A stretch of DNA of 64,000 bases from Thraustochytrium sp. TN22 (lineage: Eukaryota; Sar; Bigyra; Thraustochytrida; Thraustochytriidae): contig JABLUY010000167.1 of NCBI GenBank assembly GCA_013306675.1, positions 1 to 64,000 on the forward strand, written 5' to 3'. Of the stretch, positions 55,443 to 64,000 are shown one piece after another. The position numbers and the translations under genes were made by a program. Each line of letters opens with the position of its first letter. Positions within the stretch are counted from its first letter, which is position 1. The notes beneath the pieces are model-generated. The model made no database searches, had not been told where the DNA came from, and saw nothing but the letters and a program-made list of their open reading frames with translations.

Positions 55443-58400
55443 TCAGAGCGGCACTGGCAAGTCATCCGCTGGCTCGATGGAGTGTCGACCACCCTTGTCC
55501 TGATCAGCTTGGGCGAGCTGAGGAGCGCATGTGCGCGAGGCGACGGTGGCTCGAGACGCGACGCGGCCGTTGCAAAGGCAGACTGCTCCGGGCTGCAGCA
55601 AGGCCTGAGCCCCCAGACGCGAAGGGCCGAGCTCAAAACCGCCGTTGGTGAACTGGTGGGCCGCGAGAAAGGCGCCAGCGTCCACGATGGCGCCTTCACC
55701 CACGCTCAAGAGCTGATGCTCACGCACAAAGCTCGAGTACAGCACCGCTCCGCGCCCAATGCGAGCACCCATGAAGCGCGCGAAGGCGTTGTACATGAAG
55801 GTGCCGTGGAGCGCCGGCAGCAGGAGCTTCTCGAGGACTGCCGTAAACAGCTGGTACGAGCAGTACATGCTGGGACGCGTCGGGATCTCGTGCAAGTCCC
55901 GCCGGAGCCCAAGGACGACCAGCGCGAGCAGGCGCTGCGCAACCGCAAGTCCGAGCAGGGCGAGCCAGAAGCTCACGGCGAGCAGGATGATGGCGACGTT
56001 GCGGTCCAGGCCAGCGTCGAAGAGCGCGAAGTGCGCAAACTCGTACGCGGGAATCAGGGAGGCGACCACGAGCACGAGAAAGACCGCGCGAAAGAGGAGG
56101 AGCGCGGCCTCTTCCGCCGCACCCCACGCCGGCCGCAGCGCGAGCGCGCTCTCAGACCTGGCAAGGGGGAAGGTGGCGCCATAGAACTTGCGATGGCCGG
56201 ACGGCAGGACCTCGCCCTCGGCCAGCGTGCTGAGCGAGGCGAGACTCGATCCTGGCTGCATTGTGCCGCCGAACGAGATTACGGAGAAGAGGCCGATCTC
56301 GCAGCGATCGGCAATGCCCACCCTGTAGCGCTGAGCGCGAGCTTCGGTCTCCACAAAGATGAGGCCGGCCATCGAGCCCTCGCCCATGCTGATCATGTCT
56401 GCGTTCGAGGGCGATATCCACATGGCGTTCGAGATGAAGCTGAAGCGGCCCAGTGTGGCGCCCAGCGCGCGCAGGTAGGCCAGCATGGACCGGGACTCCT
56501 CGAAGTACACAATCCAGGTCGCAAACAGGAGCGACCACAGGTAGTCCGCAGCCCAGTGGCGCAGACTGCGCAGAAGGCTAGGCGCGGCGGGTCCGGCCCG
56601 CAGACGACCGATGAGAACCCACTTGAGCCCCACTGCGACAAAGGACATGCAGCATGCTGTGACGAAGTAGGAGGATGTCCAGAACGCCAGCTCCGTGTAG
56701 CGGAAGCCCGACGGGTAGCCACAGGCGTCCCAGATGGCCAGGTTCACCACGCTTGCCGCAAAATAGAGCTCCAGAATCGCGCACATGAAGACAAGCTTGG
56801 TCACGAAGGCGCACGCGATGCTGGCGGGGGATGCCACAGCGACCTCGTCTGCTCCACCACTCTCAACGGTCTCGCCCTCGCCAGCCACGCGCAGCGGCTC
56901 CAGCTGGGCGTGGCTGCTGAGCGAGGCGCCCAACAGAGCCATGGCGCCGACGCGAACATGGGCGCCAGCGCCGATGCGAAGGCGCCGAAAGCGCAACGTA
57001 CGCGCCTTGGCGTCGAAGGCGCGGCTCACGAGCTCGCCCTTGATAACGGCGCCACTGTCGATGGCGACCAGGTCCACGTCCCGCAGGAGCACCTTGAGCC
57101 TGGCCGAAAACGCGATGCTGCCGCCCAAGAAAATGTAGAATACGTTCTACAGCGGCGTGTCGACAAGCCAGCGCCCGACGCAAATCTCCCACATGTGCAA
57201 TAGACGGTCCACGAACCACCATCGCAGATAGTGCATCGAGCTCAACTCGATCTCGCGCGGTGTCCAGCGGCCGACGACCACCCACTTGGTGACGATGACG
57301 AGCGCCGAGAAGCTCATCAGCCACAAGGGGATGACGAGGGGCACCAGGAGGCCGAACATCGTGAGCGAGTCGGTGACGCGGTAGTAGACCCAGGGCGTGC
57401 CCAGGCCACTCTGGAAGCGCACCCAGTACCCAAAGTGGTACGCCGGCAGAATGGCAGCGGCCATCTCGATGAAGATGAGCCAGACGCCAAGAAACTGGAG
57501 CAGGCCAACCAGAGGCGCGGGCAGCGCGCGGCTGCCCACGCGCGGAAGGTCATCGAGCTGCTGCTTTGACCCGACACGCCGCGCCTCGACAGCCTGCACG
57601 ATGTCACGAGCGCTGCGGTTCGAGGCGAGAAATTCCGGCTCCAGCGGCATGCCGTCGCCGAGCATGGTCTCCACCAAAGCACTGATTTCTACCATGGCGA
57701 GAGAACTCATGCCGGCGTCGAAAAGGTCATCGTCGGGGCCCAGCTTCGGCATGTCCAGAGCCTCGCTCGCCTTGCCAAGCAGCCAGTCCAGACGCGCCTC
57801 AGGGGTGTCGCCCACATCATCGTCCAGGTTCGCTGCCGTGTGCTTGGGCGCAGGCCCGCTGCCGCACTGCGCGACCACGGCGAGCTGGCCCTGTAAGTAG
57901 GCATCGCGCGTCGCGCGGCGTCGGATCTTGCCGCTCGTCGTCTTGGGCACGGTGCGCGGCTTGATGAGGACCACGTCGAAAGGCAAGAACCCGTGGTCCC
58001 TCGCCACGGCGCCTCGCACCGTGTGGGCCAGTCCCACCGCATCCTTCATCTTGGCGTTGCGCACCTCTGCCACCACGACCACGTCCTCGGAATGGCCGAG
58101 TGCAAAGGCGGCACAGCAGCCCGGCCGTATGTCGGCACTGCAGAGGTCGACGCTCAACTCCACGTTCTGCGGGAAGACGTTGTGTCCGCGGACGATGAAC
58201 ATGTCCTTGATGCGCCCGCACACGAAGACCTCGCTGTGCAGCAGGAAGCCCATGTCGCCGGTGCGAAGGTACCGCTTTCCGTCTGGCTCGGCGAGCTCCG
58301 TGTTGAGCACCTCGGCAGACAGCTCCGGTCTGCTCAGGTACGTGGACGTCTTGGATGGGCCTGTGACCCAGATTTCCCCAAGGTGGCCTTCCGGGACCGC

Positions 58401-59594
58401 CTCGCGCGAATCCGGGTGCACGATGAGCACGATGTTGCCCGGGGTCGGCGGGCCATTGCTTAGTAGAGTCTGGCCGTCTTCGTCCGGACCCGCCAACTCG
58501 ATCTCGGTGCCGGCTTCGCGTGCGTACGATGTGCGCAGGCGCACCTGGATAGACTCAGAGCCTGAGACGTGCGAGGAGACCAGAATGACGTTCTCTGCGA
58601 GGCCATATCCCGGGCAGATGAGCTCCGCGCGGACGCCCTGGTCCTTGAAGGTTGTCACGAACGCAGACACGGACTCCACGCGCACCGGCTCGGCGCCACT
58701 CAGCCACTGCCTGCAGCAGCTCAAGTCCAGCTTGTCACGCACCTGCGGCGGCGTCTTCCTGGCCGTGAGCTCGTAGGCGAAGTTCGGTCCGCACGTGAGC
58801 TCGGCGCGGTACTCGTGGATGGCCTGGAGCCAGAGCCAAGGCTTGCGCAAAAACGCAAGCGGGGACATGAGCACAGAGAGGCCGCCTGAGTTGATCATGA
58901 AGAGGATGCAGCAGACGAGGCCCAGATCGTGGTAAAAGGGCACCCACGATACGCCCCTCGGGGCCCAACGCTGCTCCGAAGGCGGCTGACTCCGGACGCC
59001 GGTCTCGTAGATGGTCGCCAGGTTGGCGTTCAGGTTGGCGTGCGTGACGCAGATGCCCTTGGGGTCGCCCGTGCTGCCGCTGGAGAACTGCACAAAGGCG
59101 AGGTCTTCCGGCGCGGGTACCCGAGGCGGGTCGATGCGGACCGCCGGCTTGGCCTTGCGTACGTCGTGCCACGTGAGGCCCGCGGGAAACTTGCTCGTGC
59201 CGATGATCAGGCGCCTGACGCGTAAGAAGACCGTGTGCGACAAGACCGTCGTGATCTGCGCGACCTCGATGACCTTGGCCAACTTCGCGATGCCCGGCCT
59301 GGGGTTGCTCGGGTCCGGTGGAAAAACGGGCACGGCCACGAAGCCGCCCAGGAGGCAAGCCATCATGGCCATGATGAAGTCGGTTCCGGGAAAGAAGAGC
59401 AGAAGCACCTTGTCACCAGGATGCACGCCCCAGCTCCGCTCCATGTGGTGCGCGAGACCAAGGGCGCCGGCAAGGAGCTCGTGCCGCGTCAGCGTCGCCG
59501 CCTCCTTGCCCTTGTCGTCCAGCCAGATGAATTGCTTGCGATCAGGCTCCTCCCTCGCGAACTGCACAGCATTCTCGCAGATGCTTTTCGCCAT
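55443..59594 (-). pseudogene. FAAL-ACP-membrane (Pls-like) megasynthase, copy 3, split by one in-frame TAG
   Basis: The frame from MAKSICENAVQFAREEPDRK (59594) runs 815 codons to a TAG at 57147-57149, and the same frame continues without shift to 55443. Together they span 1,384 codons, matching copy 1. The FAAL half is intact (FVQFSSGSTGDPKG, VPFYHDLGLVC, GAEPVRVESVSAF, YLRTGDMGF, IVRGHNVFPQNVE, KTTSGKIRRR), as are the carrier (DLFDAGMSSLAMVEI) and the first two helices. The TAG replaces a Leu codon (CTC in copies 1 and 2) in DTPL-NVFYI, inside the first soluble module. Downstream, DVDLVAIDSGAVIKGELVSR, FVREHQLLSVGEGAIVD and all later landmarks are kept, though diverged. It may be a fresh pseudogene, a readthrough gene, a gene now making a shorter FAAL-ACP protein, or a sequencing error. 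Copy 3 is the outgroup to copies 1 and 2. Confidence 0.7.
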
Positions 59595-61243
59595 TCTTCT
59601 TTCTCTGCGTGCGTGCGCGCGAATACTTTCGATGCAGATCTGCCGTGGTTTGGCTCATGCATGCTGCAGCCCCCTGCAGAGCATCTCAGCGCCGCTGCTT
59701 CCAACTGATGAATCAGATTAGACTCGGCCGCAAGTGGCACTGGTGTTGGGCTGTGGAATGTGGCACGCAGCGCACGCACAAGGCCCGCACAAGCCCGCAC
59801 AAGGCACGCGCGGCCAAATTACAGCAAATTACAGCACGGGGTCTGGTGGAAAAGTTGAGCTCGGGAAGGGGCTGTCACGGTCTGGCTCGGATGGGAAAGT
59901 TGAGCGAGCTCGGGGAGGTGGGCCGAGTCTACAAGCAAGCGCTGCACACGTTACCCCCGCCAGACGACTTGGAGGTACGTGGCAATGCGTTCCGCAGCCA
60001 GCTACGCGCGACAAGGAGCTGCCAGCGGGCCGTGGCCCGTTTTCTGCAACACGCTTGCCAGGCTTTTCACGGGAGCAGGCCGAGGTAGGAGGAGGCTTTC
60101 CTCTGGTCAGAGACTGTACCACCCGCTACCACCCTGTCAAGTGCTCGTGCCACTCATTCCCCGGCCAACTACCATGGCGGCTGGCAGTGCACGAACTTCG
60201 GAGCGCCCCAAACAAGGCGTAGCCAAACTTTGCTGACAGTGAGCAACCTGCCGCCGTGGTTCCTGGGGAACCAACTTGAGGTCGCTTCCTGACAGGGAGA
60301 GACACACTCGGCTTTCGTGGCACGCGCCCGCGAGCGGCGCCGACCTTGCGCCAACAGACCTGTCAAAGTTCGGACTCCGTCCGAGTCGGACACGACGATA
60401 CATCGTAGCTGCACTGCAGTGGCAGGGCAGGCGCACGCTCGGCCCGCCACCAGCGGGGGCCTGCGGGGCGGCCCGCACTGCAGGGCGGACACCGTGAGAC
60501 GGGCGGCACGGGCGGACGCTCCCCGAACGCGCCTCAAACTCAGCTAGGCCTTAGGCCTTACTAAAAGTTGCGCGCGCGCCGCGGTCGGTGATAAGATTAC
60601 CGGTACCATCCTGGCCTCCCGGGGCCTGACGGTGCCTGACGGCCTGGCGTGGAGCTAGACCATCACTCGAGCCGCGGTCGCGCTCGGTAAAAGTTGCGCT
60701 CCCGAAGGCAGCGCGTGGCGACCGCGTGCCAGTGGCAGACACCGGCCAGCACAGCTACCATCATGAGTCGTGCATAGTAGAGTTTGAGGCCCAGCCTACA
60801 CCTGCAGTCACACTCGCCGTCGTCACGCTCCGGGACTCCGTGTTGTCATCAGTCGCTCTCGCAAAGCTCGACTTGGACTCCTGGACAGCCTGAGGCGCGG
60901 CGGGACTGACTATGAAGTCCAGAGGAGCCCGACACTGTGCTGCGAGGCCCCGCTGGACACCGTCGCGTCGCGTCGCGTCGCGGCGGCACATGTGGATGCA
61001 TGGCCCTTGCGCGGGCGCGGTCTAATCGTTCGGCCTCTTTGCGAAGCGGCCCAAGCGCGGATAGGCCGGCATGCCATTCTGGGCGGCGACCAGTACAACG
61101 TCGCCTCGTCCGGCCGCGCCCCGCCCCGCCCCGCCCCTCGCGTCCCGGCTCGCCTCGACGGTCGGCGGCGGCGCTCGCGGCGGAGGACGGACGCCCGCTC
61201 GCAGCCAGCCCCCGCGCGGCGCGGCGGCGACGGCGACTCGGCC
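59595..61243. other. divergent intergenic region, no gene seen
   Basis: This 1.65-kb spacer lies between the copy 3 start and prefoldin 5. TAAAAGTTGCGC occurs at about 60560 and 60689, near GCCGCGGTCG in both places, giving an imperfect 130-bp local repeat. The last 200 bases before the prefoldin ATG are GC-rich with CCCCGCCCCGCCCC. Nothing else could be identified. Confidence 0.5.
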
Positions 61244-62073
61244 ATGGCGATGGATCCCACCAAGATGCCGCTGCAGCAGCTGCAGCAGCAGCGCAACGCG
61301 ATGCAGCAGGTGAGTGCGCGGCGCAGGGCGGGCGGCCGCCGCGCGCTGCCGCGAGAGCGCCGCGCGCCCTCGCGGCCGCCGCGCGCGCCGGCCGGCCGGC
61401 GAGGCGAGGCCAGGGAGGCGGTGCAGGCCGCGCGAAGACGCGCAACGCTCGCGACGCTCACGTTAGCTGACGACCTCGCACCGCTTTGCGCTTGCAGGAG
61501 CTGCAAGAGATGAAGACTCGGCACCGCAGTATGATGACCGCCGCCAAGCGCTACGTGGAGTCCATGCGGACCGTCGAGATGGTCGAAAAGGCCAAGGAGG
61601 GTACGTTCGTCGGCGTGCACGCGCTCGCACACGCCGGCTTGCGCGTGCGCTCGCCTTCGTCGTCGCAGCCGCAGCAAGATACTGACATGTCCGAACGCGC
61701 GCGCAGGCCAGAAGATGCTCGTGCCCATGAATGACTCCATCTTTGTGCCGGGTGAGCTCTCAAACACGACGCACGTGACCGTGGAGATCGGCACCGGGTT
61801 CTTTGTGAAGCGGACCATTCCGGATGCCAAGGAGTACCTGGGCCGCAAGGTAAGTCGTCCTTTTCAGAGCAGACCTCAAGAACGAGCTCGACTGACCGGT
61901 GTTCGGGGTTTGGGGATTGACTCGCGCAGCTTCAGAACGTGCAGGCGTACATCGAGCGCGTTGGCGTCAACATCCTCGCGCAGGAGAACAACCTCGCGCA
62001 GATTGACGAGATCTTCAGGGCCCGGGTTGCCATGGTGCGCGAGCAGGCCGATGCGGCAGAGCAGGCTGTCTAA
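61244..62073 (+). CDS. PFDN5: prefoldin subunit 5, four exons
   Basis: Exons at 61244-61309, 61498-61600, 61707-61849 and 61930-62073 join in phase to 151 residues (human 154). All introns are GT-AG (donors GTGAGT, GTACGT, GTAAGT; acceptors TTGCAG, GCGCAG, GCGCAG) and each has CTGAC as a likely branch point 20-45 bases before the acceptor. Introns are short: 188, 106 and 80 bases. The protein has the alpha-prefoldin layout: an N-terminal coiled coil (QQLQQQRNAMQQELQEMK), the conserved KMLVPMNDSIFVPGEL and VTVEIGTGFFVKRT hairpins (human ELLVPLTSSMYVPGKL and VLIDVGTGYYVEKT), and a C-terminal coil. Prefoldin delivers nascent actin and tubulin to the CCT chaperonin. Position 61936 is a second in-phase AG that could drop two residues (LQ). 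It is the only clearly intron-bearing gene in the window. Confidence 0.9.
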
Positions 62074-62353
62074 AGCGCGAGCGTGGTCGCAGTGGGGCGG
62101 ATGGGCTGCGCGCTGTCAAGCAATAGCTGCTTGGCGCGAGCCGCTTCTCAGCAGAGCATGCATGCCTGGGTAGGCGCGATGCAAGGGTACTCTCTATTCT
62201 GTCTTTCTGACCTCGTAAGCTGGCATGGCATGGCATGGCATGGGCCATGGCGTGGCATGTGGCATGGTATGGTATGGCATGGGCAATGGCATGGCATGGC
62301 ATCAAATGATATTCGGTCGTTTCTTTTTCCAATGCATCGCGCCGTCTGCAAAC
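62074..62353. repeat. TGGCA pentanucleotide repeats between convergent genes
   Basis: At 62219-62310, TGGCA, TGGTA and GGGCA words repeat imperfectly (TGGCATGGCATGGCATGG). The prefoldin and TTL-like genes end on either side. Confidence 0.85.
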
Positions 62354-63940
62354 CTAGTCTTGCGCCTGCTTGGCCTCATCCTCCCGCGTTGCCGGCGCCT
62401 GCGTCGACGCAGGAGCGCGTGCCCGGAGCTTGAAGCGCGCAGGTGAGTCGGCGCGCACGTCGGCCGATGGGGTGGCTCGGCGTGGGCGGACGCGCAGCCA
62501 CTTCTCGTAGACCCTGCCGCGGCCGCGCGGTGCCTGCGAAGAGCGCTGGTCGACCCTCTCCAAGAGGTCGACGCCGTCGGGCGGAGCCATGTCGAGGTAC
62601 TCGCGGCCGAGCACTGCGGTGATGTCACGGCCGAGGCGGCGCAGGAGGCCAGCGTGCCACTCGTTCTGCACGCCCAAAAAGGGGTTCGTGTTCGCCTCGA
62701 TGAGCCAGGGTTTGAGCTCGTCGTCGAGCAAAATGTCAAAGCCGAAGAGCTCGAACTTGCGCAGTCCGGGCGTCGCCACATTCATCTCCTTATAGGTGGC
62801 GCGAATCGCGTCCAGGATGATGGCCTGGAATCGCGGCACGAGGTCCTGCGCCACGTCCACGCCCTGGTATGCCTGATCGCCATCGAGCGCCTCCTGCAGG
62901 TCCGCAAAGGACAGCGTGTTGCCCGCCTCGAAGCGGCCCAGCCCCGGGCTCTTGCGCTGCAGGCAGTAGTTCGTCAGGTGCGCCGTGGCGTCGTGCAGCG
63001 AGTCCATGGAGAAGGGCTCCGAGCACGTGCGCAGGTAGCCCTCCCGCGCGATGAAGATCTTGCCGGTGTCCAGCACCAATGCCCACATGCGAATGTCCAT
63101 CTTACGGCGCCCGTTGGGCCACAGCAGCGGATTTGCCACGTACCGCTGCACCACGACATTGCCGCCGGCCCTCTCCACGTACGAGCGGATCTCCTCCAGC
63201 GTGCGGTGCACTTCGATGCCGCGCCCGCAGTTCAGTGCGGACGGCTTGCAGATCCACGCCTGGCCCCTGGGCGCGCTCGCTACGGCGCGCTGCAGCGCGG
63301 GCCACGCGGCGCCCGCCAGCGTCGTCACCACGTAGGTGCCCGGGACGACTTCATCCGCCTCGATGCGCCGCTGCGCGTAGAAGCGCGAGAGGCTGCGAAA
63401 GAGGCCCGACTTGGTGCAGAGGGACGCATTGCGCGGGAAATGGTTGACCAGCGGCATGCACGTTGCATTGCCTGGCACGGCGTCAAAGAGCGTGCGCCCG
63501 TGCGGCCGCGTCTCGCTGCGATACGCGACCGTCGGCTTCCACACCACGTCGAAGCCGCCGCGCTCCATCTGGCGACGCATCGCTGCCGTGTCATCTTCGT
63601 TGCGCACGTGCTGCGGCGCCACAACCTCGGGCGGCGCCATGGCTCCGTGCCACTCGGTAAAGGCCTCGCGCATCACTTCGGAGTTACCGGGAAACACGCA
63701 AACGCGCAGTGGCGGCCTCGGCTCGCGGCTTGTGGCCGCATCGCCGCTGCCACCGCGCCGTTTCGAGCTGCTGTGCAGCCGCCGCGACGAGAGCTCCTGC
63801 TGCTGCACGAGGGCCAGCTTATTCGCCTCCGGCTGTTTCTCCTCGGCCTCGGCCGCCTTGCCCTCGGAGTCCGCCAAGCAGTCGTCGTAGTCCTTTGATT
63901 CCTCCTGCTCGCGCTGCTTCTCCTCATCGCTGGCGGCCAT
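62354..63940 (-). CDS. tubulin-tyrosine-ligase-like (TTLL) enzyme
   Basis: A 528-residue protein from MAASDEEKQREQ; an upstream ATG at 63982 would add 14. After an acidic, Lys-rich N-terminus of about 75 residues comes a complete TTL/ATP-grasp domain: WKPTVAYRSETRPHG, VNHFPRNASLCTKSGLFRSL, QAWICKPSALNCGRGIEVHR (ATP-binding Lys and Gly-rich loop), VVQRYVANPLLWPNGRRKMD, IRMWALVL, TAHLTNYCLQRK, and FELFGFDILLDDELKPWLIE followed by ANTNPFLG, carrying the metal-binding Glu and Asn. TTLL enzymes add Tyr, Glu or Gly to tubulin tails or other proteins, marking axonemes and stable microtubules. The amino acid used cannot be read from this. A basic tail (YEKWLRVRPRRATP) follows. Together with the dynactin p50 subunit it supports a microtubule-rich, probably flagellated cell. 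Confidence 0.85.
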   Translation of the reverse strand: MAASDEEKQREQEESKDYDDCLADSEGKAAEAEEKQPEANKLALVQQQELSSRRLHSSSKRRGGSGDAATSREPRPPLRVCVFPGNSEVMREAFTEWHGAMAPPEVVAPQHVRNEDDTAAMRRQMERGGFDVVWKPTVAYRSETRPHGRTLFDAVPGNATCMPLVNHFPRNASLCTKSGLFRSLSRFYAQRRIEADEVVPGTYVVTTLAGAAWPALQRAVASAPRGQAWICKPSALNCGRGIEVHRTLEEIRSYVERAGGNVVVQRYVANPLLWPNGRRKMDIRMWALVLDTGKIFIAREGYLRTCSEPFSMDSLHDATAHLTNYCLQRKSPGLGRFEAGNTLSFADLQEALDGDQAYQGVDVAQDLVPRFQAIILDAIRATYKEMNVATPGLRKFELFGFDILLDDELKPWLIEANTNPFLGVQNEWHAGLLRRLGRDITAVLGREYLDMAPPDGVDLLERVDQRSSQAPRGRGRVYEKWLRVRPRRATPSADVRADSPARFKLRARAPASTQAPATREDEAKQAQD

Positions 63941-64000
63941 TCTCTTGCGCGCACCTGCACAAGCGAGCACGCGCAGACACAAGCACGCCCAGCCCGAGCT

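Noticed and set aside
1-64000. tRNA genes, 5S/18S/28S rRNA genes, transposons, retroelements and CRISPR arrays
   Set aside because: I looked for T-loop (GGTTCGA-type) signatures, reverse transcriptase and transposase motifs, long terminal repeats and spaced repeats and saw none I could defend.

Overview
This is nuclear DNA from a GC-rich eukaryotic microbe. Most genes are single long exons with little intergenic space. Products include dynactin p50, a tubulin-tyrosine-ligase-like enzyme, prefoldin 5, a NADPH oxidase, a KDM6-type chromatin protein, a BAR protein and a rhomboid. Low-complexity Ala/Ser/Gln/Asp tracts are common. Together with a bacterial-type dienoyl-CoA reductase (degradation of polyunsaturated fatty acids) and a fatty-acyl-AMP-ligase array, this suggests a flagellate protist, most likely a stramenopile such as a thraustochytrid. 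The taxonomic call is an inference from gene style; no rRNA gene is present to settle it.

Layout. 0-1.7 kb: edge fragments, including a 5'-incomplete TIR domain. 1.7-11.5 kb: a BAR-like protein (-), an MKP1-like phosphatase with gelsolin repeats (+) and an unrecognised helical protein (+). 11.5-12.9 kb: a noncoding cluster holding three near-identical copies of what I read as a box C/D snoRNA (- strand) aimed at the 530-loop of 18S rRNA. 13-18.2 kb: a small membrane protein (+), dynamitin (-) and a NADPH oxidase (+) whose N-terminus looks like a fused p22phox subunit. 19-28.2 kb: FadH-type 2,4-dienoyl-CoA reductase, a CTFxP-repeat protein and an OSCA/TMEM63-like membrane protein (all +). 28.2-39.4 kb (all -): a PhyH-like dioxygenase, a RING protein and a 2,091-residue KDM6/UTX-like protein that appears to have lost both iron-binding histidines. 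39.4-43.8 kb: a gene-poor stretch with microsatellites. 43.8-59.6 kb (all -): a rhomboid protease, then three head-to-tail copies of a FAAL-carrier-protein-membrane megasynthase. 61.2-64 kb: prefoldin 5 with three introns (+) and a TTL-family enzyme (-).

The strongest candidate for an undescribed system is the FAAL-ACP-(Pls-like) tandem array at 45.7-59.6 kb. Each full copy joins a fatty-acyl-AMP ligase, a carrier domain and a six-helix C-terminal region with three soluble modules, as in epsilon-poly-lysine synthetase. Copies 1 and 2 share an almost identical 2-kb 3' half but diverged 5' halves, which implies recent gene conversion. Copy 3 is split by one in-frame TAG. The other major novelties are the p22phox-NOX fusion, the pseudo-demethylase KDM6-like protein with a split zinc domain, and the triplicated snoRNA.
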